The notes: generated by a model not told the origin, from the letters alone. A stretch of DNA of 64,000 nt from Roseibium sediminis (GCF_008711325.1 NZ_VXDB01000013.1:1-64000), one strand, 5' to 3'. Positions 40,058 to 50,494 are shown, counted from the stretch's first letter. Numbers and translations: made by a program.

Positions 40058-42220
40058 GTGCCCACCACAAAGAGCGGCGATGCGCTTGATGTCGTCGGAG
40101 GGGATCTGAAACAGCCCGTTTCCACCCTTACGCGTGAAACGGACAGTATTTCAGTCGGCAGTATGCCCGCTGAAAACTCTGTCCGGTTTCTAAATTCTCA
40201 TATTCGCCAGACTGTGGAAGCGGCCTTTGTCCTGCTTGCCGTTCGCGATACCGCCGGGCAGTGGCAGCTTGTCCCGGAAATCGGCACCCTGCCGAAAAGC
40301 GAAGGCGCTCTTTATTCTCTTCCTTTTGATACGGAAGATGTTCAGCATCTCGTCATTGATACCGCAGACCTTGCAGAGGCTGCGGACCTGATCCCGGCAG
40401 AAGTTTCTGCGCTGTCCAGCTTTCCGCTGCAAGGTGCCAATGGCTGCAAATCCGGCATTCTGCTTTTGGGTTTCAATGCACTTCATTGGCACCAGATTGA
40501 CGAGATACAACGCCGCGCTGCTGTTGACCTTCTGACGGTTCTGGCCGAGCTGCTCTCTCAGCAAGTGAAACTGCAGTGTCTGGAACAGCATCTGGCACTC
40601 GCAGCTGACTGGATCTGGGAAAGCAACGCTGCAACCGGCACCTTCCGGGAAACGGCAACCCGGCTCACCGATACAGCCGGTCATCCTCGCTGCTCCGCCC
40701 GCCCCTTTGACCTCATTCTATCCAATCCGAAACACAAGCTCAGGCATGAGAGCCTGATGGAAGGGCGTTCCTCTTTCAAAAATGTCCGCTACACGTTGGA
40801 CAACAGCGACACTCCCCTCTCCTTCAGCGTTGACGGTGAACCGGTTTTCGACGGGAATGGCAATCATACCGGGTTTCGTGGTGTCGTACGGGACGTTACC
40901 GCAGAAGAAGCGCAGAATCTCGAAATCGGGTATCTGGCAACCCATGATCCTCTGACGGGGCTTGCGAACCGGGCCGCCTTCACCAGCTGCCTCACCGATG
41001 CGTTTGAGGCTTGGCTGGAAAACGGTGACCGGGCAACGCTCTTCCATCTCGACCTCGACAATTTCAAGCCTTTGAATGACACCTACGGGCATGCATTCGG
41101 GGACCAAATCCTTATTGCAATCGCCAGACGTCTGGATACCGTGCCGTCCATGGAAGCGACGATTGCCCGGCTTGGCGGCGATGAGTTCGCGATCTTCGAC
41201 CCGGCTCTCTTCACCCGTCCGGCTATCGAGGAATGCGCCCGCAAGATCGTAGACGTTCTGGCCGAACCGCTGGTCATTGCAGGCACGCAGGTTCGCCTTG
41301 GCGGCAGCGTCGGCATATCGATCCTGCCGGAAGACGGCGCCAACGCAGAGCTCCTTCTCGGCAATGCGGACCTTGCTCTCTACGAGGCAAAGCGCGCGGG
41401 GCGAAACAGGTTCCAGTTCTATGATTCCACCATGCGCCAGAAGGTGGAAGCCCGGGAGCGGACCCGCAATGCAATCGGTCAGGGGCATAGACGCGGTGAA
41501 CTTGGGACGGCCTATCTGGGCATTCGCGAGCTTGGGACTGATGCGATATTGGGAGCGGAAGCCATTTTGACGTGGCAGAACGCCGAAGGCATTCCAAGCA
41601 AGATGCGCACCCTGAGGGGCGCCCTTGCCCAGACAGACGAAGCGATGGAAATCGGAAACCATTTTGTTCGAAGCGCCTGCGAACAGATGTCTCGCTGGAA
41701 CCGGACCCTTGGTCGGGACATGGTCGTATCCGTCGCCCTCAATCCCGTTCAGGCCAAGGATCCGGACCTTGCCCGCAATATTCTGACAATCGTCGAGGAA
41801 ACGGAACTGGGATACGCCAATCTGCAGGTCAATATTCTGCCCGAGAGTCTTCGAGGTGATTCCGGGTCGCTGACGCGCAACTTGCTGCAGCTTGCTGAAC
41901 AGGACGTCATTCTCGGCCTTGTGGACTACGGCTCACTGATGGTCAGCCCGTTCCACTATGTCTCAAGCGGAATCACCCACCTCAATCTGGACCTTTCGCA
42001 GATCGATCCTCTGAAGCACCGCTCCAGTGTAAGTTCGCTGGGGGCAGCGCTTGTGGGCTTTGCGACACAGCTTGGTTGCGAAGTCTGCATCAGCGGTTAC
42101 CAGTCCTATATGAGCACCGCCGAGCTTCTGGAGATCGGCGGAAAGAGCTATTCAAACCGAAGCATGGATTTTGCGCTTACCCCGGATGCTTTTGGCGAAA
42201 GGCTTGCTGCTACCTCCTGA
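40058..42220 (+). CDS. Diguanylate cyclase-type GGDEF protein with degenerate EAL domain
   Basis: A 720-residue cytosolic protein starting at GTG 40058. An N-terminal sensor of about 150 residues (GAF-like) is followed by a PAS-like region (about 185-290). A GGDEF domain then has 'HDPLTGLANRAAF', 'HLDLDNFKPLNDTYGHAFG' and an intact active site 'RLGGDEF' near residue 375. The inhibitory RxxD site is absent (SMEA in its place). The C-terminal 250 residues align with EAL domains but 'GAEAILTW' replaces EALLRW, and 'VDYGSL' replaces the DDFG-type loop. Phosphodiesterase activity is therefore unlikely. It probably makes c-di-GMP. No membrane helices. Confidence 0.82.
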   Translation: MPTTKSGDALDVVGGDLKQPVSTLTRETDSISVGSMPAENSVRFLNSHIRQTVEAAFVLLAVRDTAGQWQLVPEIGTLPKSEGALYSLPFDTEDVQHLVIDTADLAEAADLIPAEVSALSSFPLQGANGCKSGILLLGFNALHWHQIDEIQRRAAVDLLTVLAELLSQQVKLQCLEQHLALAADWIWESNAATGTFRETATRLTDTAGHPRCSARPFDLILSNPKHKLRHESLMEGRSSFKNVRYTLDNSDTPLSFSVDGEPVFDGNGNHTGFRGVVRDVTAEEAQNLEIGYLATHDPLTGLANRAAFTSCLTDAFEAWLENGDRATLFHLDLDNFKPLNDTYGHAFGDQILIAIARRLDTVPSMEATIARLGGDEFAIFDPALFTRPAIEECARKIVDVLAEPLVIAGTQVRLGGSVGISILPEDGANAELLLGNADLALYEAKRAGRNRFQFYDSTMRQKVEARERTRNAIGQGHRRGELGTAYLGIRELGTDAILGAEAILTWQNAEGIPSKMRTLRGALAQTDEAMEIGNHFVRSACEQMSRWNRTLGRDMVVSVALNPVQAKDPDLARNILTIVEETELGYANLQVNILPESLRGDSGSLTRNLLQLAEQDVILGLVDYGSLMVSPFHYVSSGITHLNLDLSQIDPLKHRSSVSSLGAALVGFATQLGCEVCISGYQSYMSTAELLEIGGKSYSNRSMDFALTPDAFGERLAATS

Positions 42221-42345
42221 ATTCATAAGCCTTCTTTGCACCTGTACGGTGAAAAGGCTGCAGCGGAAGGTTTGTGGTCTTCAGGCAAACCGGGTATAGA
42301 GCTTGCCCGGATAGTTTTTCTAACGTCTTGCGAGTTCTTCCTGAA

Positions 42346-43233
42346 ATGACCGAAATTAATCCCCACGATCGCGCCCATGTCATCGCTCAGGCCCTGCCCT
42401 ACATGCAGCGTTACGACAACAAGATGGTCGTGGTGAAATACGGCGGACATGCAATGGGCGACCCGGCACTGGGCGCTGCCTTTGCGCGCGATATCACTTT
42501 GCTGCAGCAGTCCGGGGTCAACCCGATTGTCGTTCATGGCGGCGGACCGCAGATCGGCAAGATGCTGACCCGCCTTGGCATCGACAGCGAGTTCCGCGCC
42601 GGCCTCAGAGTCACCGACAAGCCAACCATCGAAATCGTGGAGATGGTTCTGGCCGGGTCGATCAACAAGGAAATCGTCCAGTTGATCAACGCGGAAGGTG
42701 GCCGAGCGATCGGTCTGTGCGGCAAGGACGGCAATCTTGTTACAGCCAAAAAGCTGGAACGCACGATGGTTGATCCGGATTCGAACATCGAGAAGGTCGT
42801 GGATCTCGGCTTTGTGGGCGAACCTGCCGAAGTCAATCCGACCGTACTGAAGCTTGTCCTGAAGGAAGAAATCATTCCGGTGATCGCCCCCGTCGCACCC
42901 GGCAGCGATGGCAGCACCTATAATGTCAACGCGGACACGTTCGCAGGAGCCATCGCAGGAGCTTTGAATGCAACGCGCCTGTTGTTCCTCACCGACGTTC
43001 CCGGTGTTCTCGACAAGGAAGGCAAGCTGATCAAGAGCCTGACCGTTGCCAAGGCCCGCGAACTGATCGCTGACGGTACTATCTCCGGCGGGATGATCCC
43101 CAAGGTCGAAACCTGCATCGAAGCGTTGGGACGCGGAGTGGAAGGCGTCGTCATTCTGGACGGCAAGGTAGAGCACGCGGTTCTGCTTGAACTCTTCACC
43201 GATCGCGGCGTAGGGACGCTGATCTGCCCGTGA
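42346..43233 (+). CDS. argB: Acetylglutamate kinase
   Basis: A 295-residue amino acid kinase family member, normal for the family. Landmarks are '[13 protein letters not shown]' near residue 28, '[18 protein letters not shown]' near 62, '[14 protein letters not shown]' near 125 and '[19 protein letters not shown]' near 245. The start at 42346 (MTEINPHD) removes a 24-codon extension with no family similarity. It catalyses the second step of arginine biosynthesis. Its stop overlaps the HAD gene start (GTGA). Confidence 0.95.
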   Translation: MTEINPHDRAHVIAQALPYMQRYDNKMVVVKYGGHAMGDPALGAAFARDITLLQQSGVNPIVVHGGGPQIGKMLTRLGIDSEFRAGLRVTDKPTIEIVEMVLAGSINKEIVQLINAEGGRAIGLCGKDGNLVTAKKLERTMVDPDSNIEKVVDLGFVGEPAEVNPTVLKLVLKEEIIPVIAPVAPGSDGSTYNVNADTFAGAIAGALNATRLLFLTDVPGVLDKEGKLIKSLTVAKARELIADGTISGGMIPKVETCIEALGRGVEGVVILDGKVEHAVLLELFTDRGVGTLICP

Positions 43234-43970
43234 CCGGCCGACGCAAGCTCCCGCGGGAGGGCAGACACGCCCACCTGAATGATCTGCGGACATTCAAGGG
43301 CGTCGAGGCCTGGGTCTTTGATCTCGACAATACCCTCTATCCAGCGGACACCGACCTCTTCAGCCAGATCAACGAACGGATCGGGGCTTATGTAGCCGAA
43401 CTTCTCGGTCTTGACCGGGATGCTGCGGAAGTGCGCCAGAAGGCCTACTACAAGACCTACGGCACCACCTTGCGCGGCCTCATGATGGAACATGATGTTG
43501 ATCCGGACGACTTTCTCGCCAAGGCACACGACATCGACTATTCGGCCGTAAAGCCGAACGTCGCCCTGCAGGGCGCCATTCGCTCATTGCCGGGAAAGAA
43601 GTATATCTTCACCAATGGCGACCGGCCGCATGCCGAGCGGACCGCGGCTGCCCTCGGGATCACGGACCTCTTCGACGACATTTTCGATATTGTGGCTGCT
43701 GGTCTTGTTCCAAAGCCCAATCGCGAGACATACGACCTGTTCCTGAAAAATACGGGCGTGTCTCCGGTTCGTGCAGCCATGTTCGAGGATTTGTCCCAGA
43801 ACCTCACGGTGCCACATAAACTGGGTATGCGGACGGTCCTCGTGGTTCCGCCCAATACACGCGACATGTTCCAGGGTGACTGGGAAATGGAAGGCGATCG
43901 GGCTCCTCATGTCGATTTCGTGACAGACGACCTGACCGGGTTCCTGAAGGCTGTTCCGAAAGACCTCTGA
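43230..43970 (+). CDS. HAD-family pyrimidine 5'-nucleotidase
   Basis: A 246-residue HAD hydrolase of the pyrimidine 5'-nucleotidase (SDT1/PPase-like) branch. Motif I is '[11 protein letters not shown]' near residue 30, and motif II '[20 protein letters not shown]' sits near 130. Motifs III/IV are '[11 protein letters not shown]' and 'MFEDLSQNL'. It starts at GTG overlapping argB by 4 bp, a pairing common in Hyphomicrobiales. It probably dephosphorylates UMP or modified pyrimidine nucleotides. Confidence 0.85.
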   Translation: MTGRRKLPREGRHAHLNDLRTFKGVEAWVFDLDNTLYPADTDLFSQINERIGAYVAELLGLDRDAAEVRQKAYYKTYGTTLRGLMMEHDVDPDDFLAKAHDIDYSAVKPNVALQGAIRSLPGKKYIFTNGDRPHAERTAAALGITDLFDDIFDIVAAGLVPKPNRETYDLFLKNTGVSPVRAAMFEDLSQNLTVPHKLGMRTVLVVPPNTRDMFQGDWEMEGDRAPHVDFVTDDLTGFLKAVPKDL

Positions 43971-44104
43971 CAGCCGCGATCTGCCATTGCCGGAGGCAAG
44001 CGGATGCCGAGGCCAAGGACCATCCAACGGTTTCTTGCAGCAAAGGCTTGGAGTTGCTGACCTTTGATGCCTAAACTCCGCCAATGTGACGCGGCAAAGA
44101 GTGG

Positions 44105-44974
44105 ATGACGATGGCTTCCCTGCGAGCTCTACATGCCTTTTCCCTGCTGGCCAAACTGGGGCGGGCTTCGCTTGCCGCTGAACGGCTGGGCGTGTCTCCT
44201 TCTGCCCTGTCCCATCTGATGCGCAAGCTGGAAAGCGAACTGGGCGCAACCTTGATCCTCAGGGATGGCCGCGGCCTGAACCTTACGGAGGAAGGCCAAC
44301 GCCTCGCGCATGGGCTCGGCGATTCCTTCGACCAGATCGAGGAGGCGGTAGACACCTTTCGGCGCAGGGGACGAACAGAGCTGCGGATCAGCACCGTTTC
44401 CACCCTCGCAACCAGATGGCTGATCCCAAAGCTGCCTGAATTCCAGAAACTTCAGCCGGACGTGGAAATCCTTCTGTCTGCTTCCACCAGAACAGTCGAT
44501 CTGGACCGCGAAAACTATGACTGTGCCATACGCCTTGGCAAGGGCAACTGGCAGGGCGTCGAAAGTGTCCTTCTGTGGCAGGAACACCTTGCTGTTGCCA
44601 TGGCCCCTTCCCTCCTTACTGACGCTATTGCCAGCGGACCGCAGTCCCTGTCAGGCATCCGTTTGCTGCACACTGCGTCGCGCCGGGGCGACTGGACCCG
44701 GTGGCTCGGCGGAAACGGTCTGGCGCCTGCGGAAACGGCAAGCGGCATGGTGCTGGAAAGTCGCGACCTTGCCATTCAGGCGGCCATCGCCGGCATGGGG
44801 GCCATCGTCATCGACAAGAGATTTGTAACCCGCGAGGTTTCTGCCGGACATCTGGTGCACCCGGACTGGCCGGTTGTTGAACTGGACACGGGTTACTGGT
44901 TCGTCCGTTCGCCGCATCGCCCGCAATCCCGGCAGGTGGCCGCGTTCAGGGAATGGTTGCGCAGCGCCGCCTGA
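44105..44974 (+). CDS. LysR-family regulator (GcvA-like)
   Basis: A 289-residue LysR protein. The HTH lies at residues 4-60 ('LRALHAFSLLAKLGRASLAA' and 'VSPSALSHLMRKLESELGA'). The effector domain contains 'ISTVSTLATRWLIPKLPEFQ' near residue 100 and 'DCAIRLGKGNWQGVES' near 140, the pattern of the GcvA subgroup. It converges with the EamA gene (14 bp between stops). No divergent partner is evident, so targets are unknown. Confidence 0.8.
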   Translation: MTMASLRALHAFSLLAKLGRASLAAERLGVSPSALSHLMRKLESELGATLILRDGRGLNLTEEGQRLAHGLGDSFDQIEEAVDTFRRRGRTELRISTVSTLATRWLIPKLPEFQKLQPDVEILLSASTRTVDLDRENYDCAIRLGKGNWQGVESVLLWQEHLAVAMAPSLLTDAIASGPQSLSGIRLLHTASRRGDWTRWLGGNGLAPAETASGMVLESRDLAIQAAIAGMGAIVIDKRFVTREVSAGHLVHPDWPVVELDTGYWFVRSPHRPQSRQVAAFREWLRSAA

Positions 44975-44988
44975 AGATGAGCCTTCCA

Positions 44989-45897
44989 TCAAATCGAGAG
45001 AACCAACACGGCGACCGATCCGGCAATCAGGACGCATCCGAGCACCTCGGCGGGCAGAATTTTCTCCCGAAACAGGAGGACAGATGCGGCGAGCGTAAAA
45101 ACCAGCTCGATCTGCGCCAATGCCCTGACATAGGCGACCTGTTGCAACGTCATCGCGGTGAACCATCCGATGGAGCCTGCAACCCCGGCAAACCCCACCC
45201 AGAGGCTAGTCCGCCACGTGGTAAGACTGCGGTGCAATTCGTCGCGCGCACGAAATGCCATCCAGATGCCCATGATGGCTGTTTGGAACAGGGTCGCGCA
45301 GACAAGGGCAAACCCGGCGCGCATAAAAAGGTCACCTTCCAGACTGAGGGAAGCCACCCTGTAGGAAGCGGCGGATAGACCAAAGAAGGCGGCCGAAGCG
45401 AGGCCGATCAAGGCGGGTTTTCCAAGCAGTGCCGCCCGGATCGACTGGGCTTCGAGTTTCCGCCGGGCAAGCGAAATCACGATCACGCCGACAACTCCGA
45501 TCACAATCGCAAGCCCCGGCAGAGGGCCAACAAGCTCGCCCAGAAACAACCAGCCAAAAGCTGCTGCGAGGATCGGTTCGGTCTTTGAATAGGCCGTTCC
45601 CACGGTGAAGTTCTTGAAGGAGAACAGGCTGACCAGCAGGAATGTTGCCAGTATCTGCGCGATCCCACCAACAATGACACCGCCTGCAAACGTGAGGTTT
45701 GGAGTTGGCAGATCCATCCCGAAGATCGCATGGAGAACCGCAACGTAGACTGCGGCGAAAGGCAACCCGTAGCCGAAACGTATGAAGGTTGCCCCTGTTG
45801 TCCCGATTTGTCCTTTCAGGTGCTTTTGCAGGGCTGAACGGACATTTTGGGAAAAGGCGGCGAAGATTGTAATCGGGATCCACAGATCCATTGTCAT
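44989..45897 (-). CDS. EamA/DMT-superfamily transporter
   Basis: A 302-residue protein of about ten helices, two EamA repeats. The first repeat includes 'FTVGTAYSKTEPILAAAFGW' near residue 100 and the second 'TLQQVAYVRALAQIELVFTL' near 250. Start options are ATG at 45897 or 45891. Family members export amino acids or other metabolites; specificity is not deducible. Confidence 0.82.
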   Translation of the reverse strand: MTMDLWIPITIFAAFSQNVRSALQKHLKGQIGTTGATFIRFGYGLPFAAVYVAVLHAIFGMDLPTPNLTFAGGVIVGGIAQILATFLLVSLFSFKNFTVGTAYSKTEPILAAAFGWLFLGELVGPLPGLAIVIGVVGVIVISLARRKLEAQSIRAALLGKPALIGLASAAFFGLSAASYRVASLSLEGDLFMRAGFALVCATLFQTAIMGIWMAFRARDELHRSLTTWRTSLWVGFAGVAGSIGWFTAMTLQQVAYVRALAQIELVFTLAASVLLFREKILPAEVLGCVLIAGSVAVLVLSI

Positions 45898-46132
45898 ACC
45901 TGTTTTCGGCTTGAGAATTGTTCAACCATCATGCCGTCGGACCTATCCCGTTCTCAATTGAGCTTACCACCTTGCGCCGTGAGCAGAGCTCAATTCGAGG
46001 TTGGCCCTGGCGGTCCATATGCGCATCAACGCAACCGAAAGGACGTCATTTGCCTTTCCCTTGCTTGACAGCGCGATGAAGGACGGCTTAGGTCCGCCCA
46101 CTCATTTGATACTCGCGGAGACACGCCTGCCC

Positions 46133-46981
46133 ATGACCCATGATCTTGCGCAACTTGAAAAAGTAATCGACGCTGCGTTCGAAGACCTGTCTGCCATCGA
46201 CACCCATACGACCGGTGAAGTGCGGGATGCCGTCGAAACGACGCTGAACCTTCTTGATCGCGGCCAATTGCGGGTTGCCCAAAAGGTGGATGGGAACTGG
46301 AAGGTCAACCAGTGGGCCAAGAAAGCTGTTCTTCTGTCCTTCCGCCTCAACGCGATGGAAGTGATCAAGGGCGGGCCAGGCGATGCGACCTGGTGGGACA
46401 AGGTGCCGTCCAAGTTTGACGGCTGGCGCGGTGTGGACTTTCAGGAAGCCGGCTTCCGTGCGGTCCCGAACTGTACCGTTCGCCGCTCGGCCTTTATCGG
46501 CAAGGGCGTCGTGCTGATGCCGTCCTTCGTCAATCTCGGCGCTTATGTCGATGAAGGCACGATGGTCGACACGTGGGCCACGGTTGGCTCCTGCGCACAG
46601 ATCGGCAAGAACGTTCACCTGTCAGGCGGCGTTGGCATCGGCGGCGTTCTCGAGCCGCTTCAGGCCGGCCCGGTGATCATCGAAGACAATTGCTTCATTG
46701 GCGCCCGCTCCGAGGTCGTGGAAGGCGTTATCGTGGGCGAAGGCTCCGTCATCTCCATGGGCGTCTTCATCGGCCAATCCACAAAGATCGTTGACCGTCA
46801 AACCGGCAAGATCCACATCGGCAAGGTTCCGCCCTATTCTGTGGTAGTCTCCGGCTCCCTGCCGGGCAAAAACCTTCCGGGCGAAAACTATGGCCCGAGC
46901 CTCTATTGCGCTGTCATCGTAAAAACGGTTGACGAAAAGACCCGGTCGAAGACCTCCATCAACGACCTGCTGCGCGACTGA
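46133..46981 (+). CDS. dapD: 2,3,4,5-tetrahydropyridine-2,6-dicarboxylate N-succinyltransferase
   Basis: A 282-residue left-handed beta-helix enzyme, the usual DapD length. Landmarks are '[20 protein letters not shown]' near residue 45, '[20 protein letters not shown]' near 145 and '[20 protein letters not shown]' near 185. The ATG at 46133 is chosen; upstream in-frame sequence to 46001 is not family-like. It uses succinyl-CoA in the succinylase branch of lysine/meso-diaminopimelate synthesis, matching dapE nearby. The 235-bp upstream gap carries a 10-bp palindrome CTCAATTGAG at 45953-45962. Confidence 0.95.
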   Translation: MTHDLAQLEKVIDAAFEDLSAIDTHTTGEVRDAVETTLNLLDRGQLRVAQKVDGNWKVNQWAKKAVLLSFRLNAMEVIKGGPGDATWWDKVPSKFDGWRGVDFQEAGFRAVPNCTVRRSAFIGKGVVLMPSFVNLGAYVDEGTMVDTWATVGSCAQIGKNVHLSGGVGIGGVLEPLQAGPVIIEDNCFIGARSEVVEGVIVGEGSVISMGVFIGQSTKIVDRQTGKIHIGKVPPYSVVVSGSLPGKNLPGENYGPSLYCAVIVKTVDEKTRSKTSINDLLRD

Positions 46982-47068
46982 GCCACCTGTCGCTCGGCAA
47001 ACAAAGCCTGTCCCCTCCAGATACAGGGCAGGCAAGCATTCTTGCAAAGAGCACATAGATGAAACAGG

Positions 47069-47102
47069 AAAGGCCGCTGCACATTCGCAGCGGCCTTTTC
47101 TT
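47069..47102 (+). terminator. Intrinsic terminator after dapD (bidirectional)
   Basis: A perfect 12-bp stem AAAGGCCGCTGC/GCAGCGGCCTTT with loop ACATTC, followed by TTCTTTT. A-residues precede the stem, so it may also serve the convergent methyltransferase gene. Confidence 0.9.
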
Positions 47103-47132
47103 TTGCCTTGGATAATTGCAGGAGCGACCTGA

Positions 47133-47879
47133 TCAGCCGACGCTCGCAACCGCCCGTTCTCGGCCCGCGTCGACCTGTTCGACATTATCGTTTCGAGGCC
47201 CGGCTTTTCTCCGGTCAACGACCTTGGGGTGGCGGACGGCTATCAGCGCCTTCGTGAACCCCATGAATTTCTCGCGGCGGATTTCCGCGTCGCTGAACAG
47301 ACACCTCATCTGGTTGAAGTCCAGCAGTTTCGCATCCTCGACGATTTGCATCGCGGAGTTGACCGAGTCCGCCTTCGGGTAAAACCCTGCCTTGGTGAGC
47401 AGGTGGAGCCGATAGGTGATCTGGTCAGGCAGCCAGTGAATGAAGGGCATGCGCGCATGCGCTTCTATGGGGAACCAGAAATTCGGTGTCTGGATGAAGT
47501 AGCTCTTGCCCACACGGCGAACTTCTGCGGCAAAATCGGACATTGCCCGCCAGCCACCAACATGTTCGATACAGGAATTCGAGAAGACAATGTCGAATTG
47601 CTGATCCTGATAATCGCTCAGGTTACAGGCATTGCCTTTCACACAGCGAACATTCGGCATGTCCGGAGACGCGAGCTGGTCAAAGGTGTTGATGCAGAGC
47701 ACTTCGACCTTGGAAAGATCAAAGGCGTTTCCCCACGTCTGCCAATACTCGACCGTCCCGCCCAGATCCAGGATCGTGCAGGACTGGTTCGCCTCGACAT
47801 ACTCGTCAACGAGCTTGAGAAAAGCAGCCATCCGGTTTTTCCGGAAAGAATTGGAAGTCGATGTCGGCGAAATGTCCAT
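47133..47879 (-). CDS. Class I SAM-dependent methyltransferase
   Basis: A 248-residue protein. Motif I appears as 'CTILDLGGTVEYWQ' near residue 34, and an acidic/post-I region precedes 'QFDIVFSNSCIEHVGGW' near 95. 'SYFIQTPNFWFPIEAHARMP' near 125 is typical of the Methyltransf_11/type-12 group acting on glycans or small molecules in polysaccharide clusters. There are no glycan genes around it here. The target is unknown. Confidence 0.75.
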   Translation of the reverse strand: MDISPTSTSNSFRKNRMAAFLKLVDEYVEANQSCTILDLGGTVEYWQTWGNAFDLSKVEVLCINTFDQLASPDMPNVRCVKGNACNLSDYQDQQFDIVFSNSCIEHVGGWRAMSDFAAEVRRVGKSYFIQTPNFWFPIEAHARMPFIHWLPDQITYRLHLLTKAGFYPKADSVNSAMQIVEDAKLLDFNQMRCLFSDAEIRREKFMGFTKALIAVRHPKVVDRRKAGPRNDNVEQVDAGRERAVASVG

Positions 47880-48024
47880 GGGCTTTTCACTCGTTGGGTC
47901 ACGTGCACATATTATTTAGATATATTGTCGATTGTCCCACCTACAACATCAAGTGGTATTTCTAACACTTTGTTAACTGGTTAATCTTGTTAAATATCAA
48001 TATGATATGTCAATTTAGGCAATG

Positions 48025-48618
48025 TCACACCGGCATCAGCCGGTCGACAGCGGTCTGAATGAAGATCGACAGGGTGAAATCCAGGATCACGATTGCAAGG
48101 GCCAGCGCCACGGAGGGGCCAAGCATCATCCGTGTGACTTGGAACCGGTACCACAGGATCATCACCAGCAGGCAGAGCCATGACAGATACATGATCCCAC
48201 CGGGCATAACGCCTCCCAGATACAGACAAGCCGTCAGCACATACGGGATCGACACAAACAGGCTCGTCCAGTTTCGAACCGCAATGAAGGCGGGATAGGT
48301 CCCAGTGATCCCCAAAGGCCTTGCCACAGCCGCAAGCAGGACAGGCAACGCAAGCCAGTCAAGGACCAGACCGACCAGTCTGGCACTCCAGAACGCGGTA
48401 GCCTGAAAATCCTCCGGCATGAGGTCGGTTTCTGTGAGGATCAGTTGCTTTTCCGCGACCGAAGTGACCCAGAACAGCGGCAGGAGAAGCACCAGAACCA
48501 GAAAGGAACGCCAAAAACCCACGACCGAAAGGTCGAACCATTTGAGGCCTTCCTCGCGGTTGAGAAACAGGAGCCATGATCCCTTGAGGGAAGCCTCGAT
48601 CTCCCGTACCCCAATCAT
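48025..48618 (-). CDS. Hypothetical polytopic membrane protein
   Basis: A 197-residue protein with about five or six predicted helices, including 'FLVLVLLLPLFWVTSVAE', 'LVLDWLALPVLLAAVARPLG' and 'LALAIVILDFTLSIFIQTAV'. I do not recognise a named family. Its start lies 2 bp after the dapE stop, and DUF805-dapE-this gene form one unit. No function can be assigned. Confidence 0.75.
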   Translation of the reverse strand: MIGVREIEASLKGSWLLFLNREEGLKWFDLSVVGFWRSFLVLVLLLPLFWVTSVAEKQLILTETDLMPEDFQATAFWSARLVGLVLDWLALPVLLAAVARPLGITGTYPAFIAVRNWTSLFVSIPYVLTACLYLGGVMPGGIMYLSWLCLLVMILWYRFQVTRMMLGPSVALALAIVILDFTLSIFIQTAVDRLMPV

Positions 48619-48620
48619 GA

Positions 48621-49799
48621 TCAGGCAGTCCTGCCTTGGGCGAAATAATCCTTGAGGAACTGCAGATAGACCCGCGTCAGGCTGTCCAGATCATCAATGG
48701 CCACATGCTCGTCGATCTTGTGCATGGTCTGGCCAACCAGCCCGAACTCGACCACCGGGCAGTAATTCTTGATAAAGCGCGCGTCCGATGTGCCGCCCCC
48801 GGTCGAGAGCTCCGGGGTTCTGCCTGTTTCCGTCTGAATGGATCGCGACAAGGTCTCGATCAGGGCCTCATCCCTGGTCAGGAAAGATTCGCTGCAGTCT
48901 CGCTTGAAGGTAAGGGTCCAGTTCAGGCCGTCAGGAGCCGCTTCCTGCAGGGTTTGCGTGACCTTGCCCTTCAGGCTGTCCAGTCCCCATTGATCATTGA
49001 AGCGAATGTTGAAATTCGCGGTGACCTTGGCCGGAATGACATTGAATGCCTTGTTGCCTACATCAATCGACACAATCTCCAGATTGGATGGCTGAAACCG
49101 TTCATTGCCGTCATCCAGCACCATGGCGTCAAGACCGCCGAGCAGCTTGACCATGCCCGGAATGGGGTTGTTGGCAAGATGCGGATAGGCCGCGTGTCCC
49201 TGCGTTCCGATAACCTCAATGATTCCGGACAGGGAGCCACGGCGGCCAACCTTGATGGCATCGCCAAGCACATCCGGGTTCGTCGGCTCCCCGACGATAC
49301 AGGCGTCAAAAAAGTGTCCTTGCTGTTGTGCCCATTCCAGCAGTTTCACGGTGCCGTTGACCGCGGGGCCTTCCTCGTCTCCGGTGATCAGGAAGGAAAT
49401 CTGCCCGCCGAAATCCGGCCCAGACTCTTCGACATAGGAAAGCGCTGCAGCCGCGAAGGCGGCAATGCCGCCCTTCATGTCCACGGCACCGCGACCAAAG
49501 AGCCGCCCATCCTGAATATCGCCTTCAAATGGCGCGTGGGTCCAAAGGGTATTGTCACCGGGCGGCACGACATCCGTATGACCGGCAAAGACAAAATGCG
49601 GCTTTCCCGTACCAATGGTCGCAAAGAGGTTTTCCACGTCCGGCGTGTCCACGTCGCTGAATGTGACCCGGTCAACGCGAAAACCGGCGGCTTCCAGAAG
49701 TGACTGAAGTGAGGAAAGAGCTCCCCCTTCGTCCGGAGTTACGGACGGACAACGAATGAGATCACGCGCAATGCGGACGGCGGAAGACAGATCAGTCAT
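48621..49799 (-). CDS. dapE: Succinyl-diaminopimelate desuccinylase
   Basis: A 392-residue M20 peptidase-family enzyme. Metal ligands are in 'FAGHTDVVPPGD' near residue 72 and 'GAVDMKGGIAAF' near 105. The catalytic glutamate region is 'ITGDEEGPAVNGT' near 140, and 'STGGGTSDARF' near 330 with the C-terminal 'GLVGQTMHKIDEHV' completes the site. It releases L,L-diaminopimelate for lysine and peptidoglycan synthesis, partnering DapD. Confidence 0.95.
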   Translation of the reverse strand: MTDLSSAVRIARDLIRCPSVTPDEGGALSSLQSLLEAAGFRVDRVTFSDVDTPDVENLFATIGTGKPHFVFAGHTDVVPPGDNTLWTHAPFEGDIQDGRLFGRGAVDMKGGIAAFAAAALSYVEESGPDFGGQISFLITGDEEGPAVNGTVKLLEWAQQQGHFFDACIVGEPTNPDVLGDAIKVGRRGSLSGIIEVIGTQGHAAYPHLANNPIPGMVKLLGGLDAMVLDDGNERFQPSNLEIVSIDVGNKAFNVIPAKVTANFNIRFNDQWGLDSLKGKVTQTLQEAAPDGLNWTLTFKRDCSESFLTRDEALIETLSRSIQTETGRTPELSTGGGTSDARFIKNYCPVVEFGLVGQTMHKIDEHVAIDDLDSLTRVYLQFLKDYFAQGRTA

Positions 49800-49811
49800 C
49801 AGCGATAAGGC

Positions 49812-50243
49812 TCACGAATTGGGGCGACGGTAGTAGCTATTGGCTTCGGGGCCATAGCGATTTGGTCCCTGCGCACTTGGCAGCATGCCAAAGATGGCGA
49901 CAGCCAGAAGGTTCACCAATGGAACAAAAACAAGAAGCGCCGCAAACCCGGTGATGCCAGCGTCCTGACAGCGTTTGATCACAAAGGCCAGCTCAAGCCA
50001 CTGCAGGATAAAAAAGAGGTAGGGGAAGAGCGGATTGGATTCCATGAAATGCGCGAGCGTCAGGGTCTCAAGATCCGTGCTTGCATCCAGTGAAACCCAC
50101 CAAAGGCGAATTGCTATCCCGATAACGACCCAAATGAAGCCGAACCCCATCCAGTAGGCCTGACGGCCCAGACGACCGAAGGGGCTGAGAAAAAGCCAGG
50201 CGAGACCCGGTGTGTAATTGGCTGGCGGAATATTGGAGTTCAT
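49812..50243 (-). CDS. DUF805 family membrane protein
   Basis: A 143-residue protein with three helices. The family pattern is evident: 'FLSPFGRLGRQAYWMGF' near residue 18 and 'VIKRCQDAGITGFAALL' near 90, then a helix and a polar Pro/Asn tail. It is 12 bp upstream of dapE in the same direction. Function of DUF805 is unknown. Confidence 0.8.
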   Translation of the reverse strand: MNSNIPPANYTPGLAWLFLSPFGRLGRQAYWMGFGFIWVVIGIAIRLWWVSLDASTDLETLTLAHFMESNPLFPYLFFILQWLELAFVIKRCQDAGITGFAALLVFVPLVNLLAVAIFGMLPSAQGPNRYGPEANSYYRRPNS

Positions 50244-50494
50244 GGAAAACCGTTCTTAGGGTGCAGGTTCACGCTTGGAGTTAGTCGCAAGTCCTGCCGG
50301 GATCAAGCGCGAAAGGCATAATAGCGGCATAACAGATCATTGGCCGCATCATCGCAAGGCCGCGCAGCTGTCCTCCTCCTAAAAATCCGAAAGTTTCTGC
50401 TCCCAGCCCTCAAAAATAACGGAAAATGCGCATTGGCAACGGCATACAGGAGGTGCATGCTTTGCTTTTGCAGCTTTTGGGAGGAAGCGCACTC

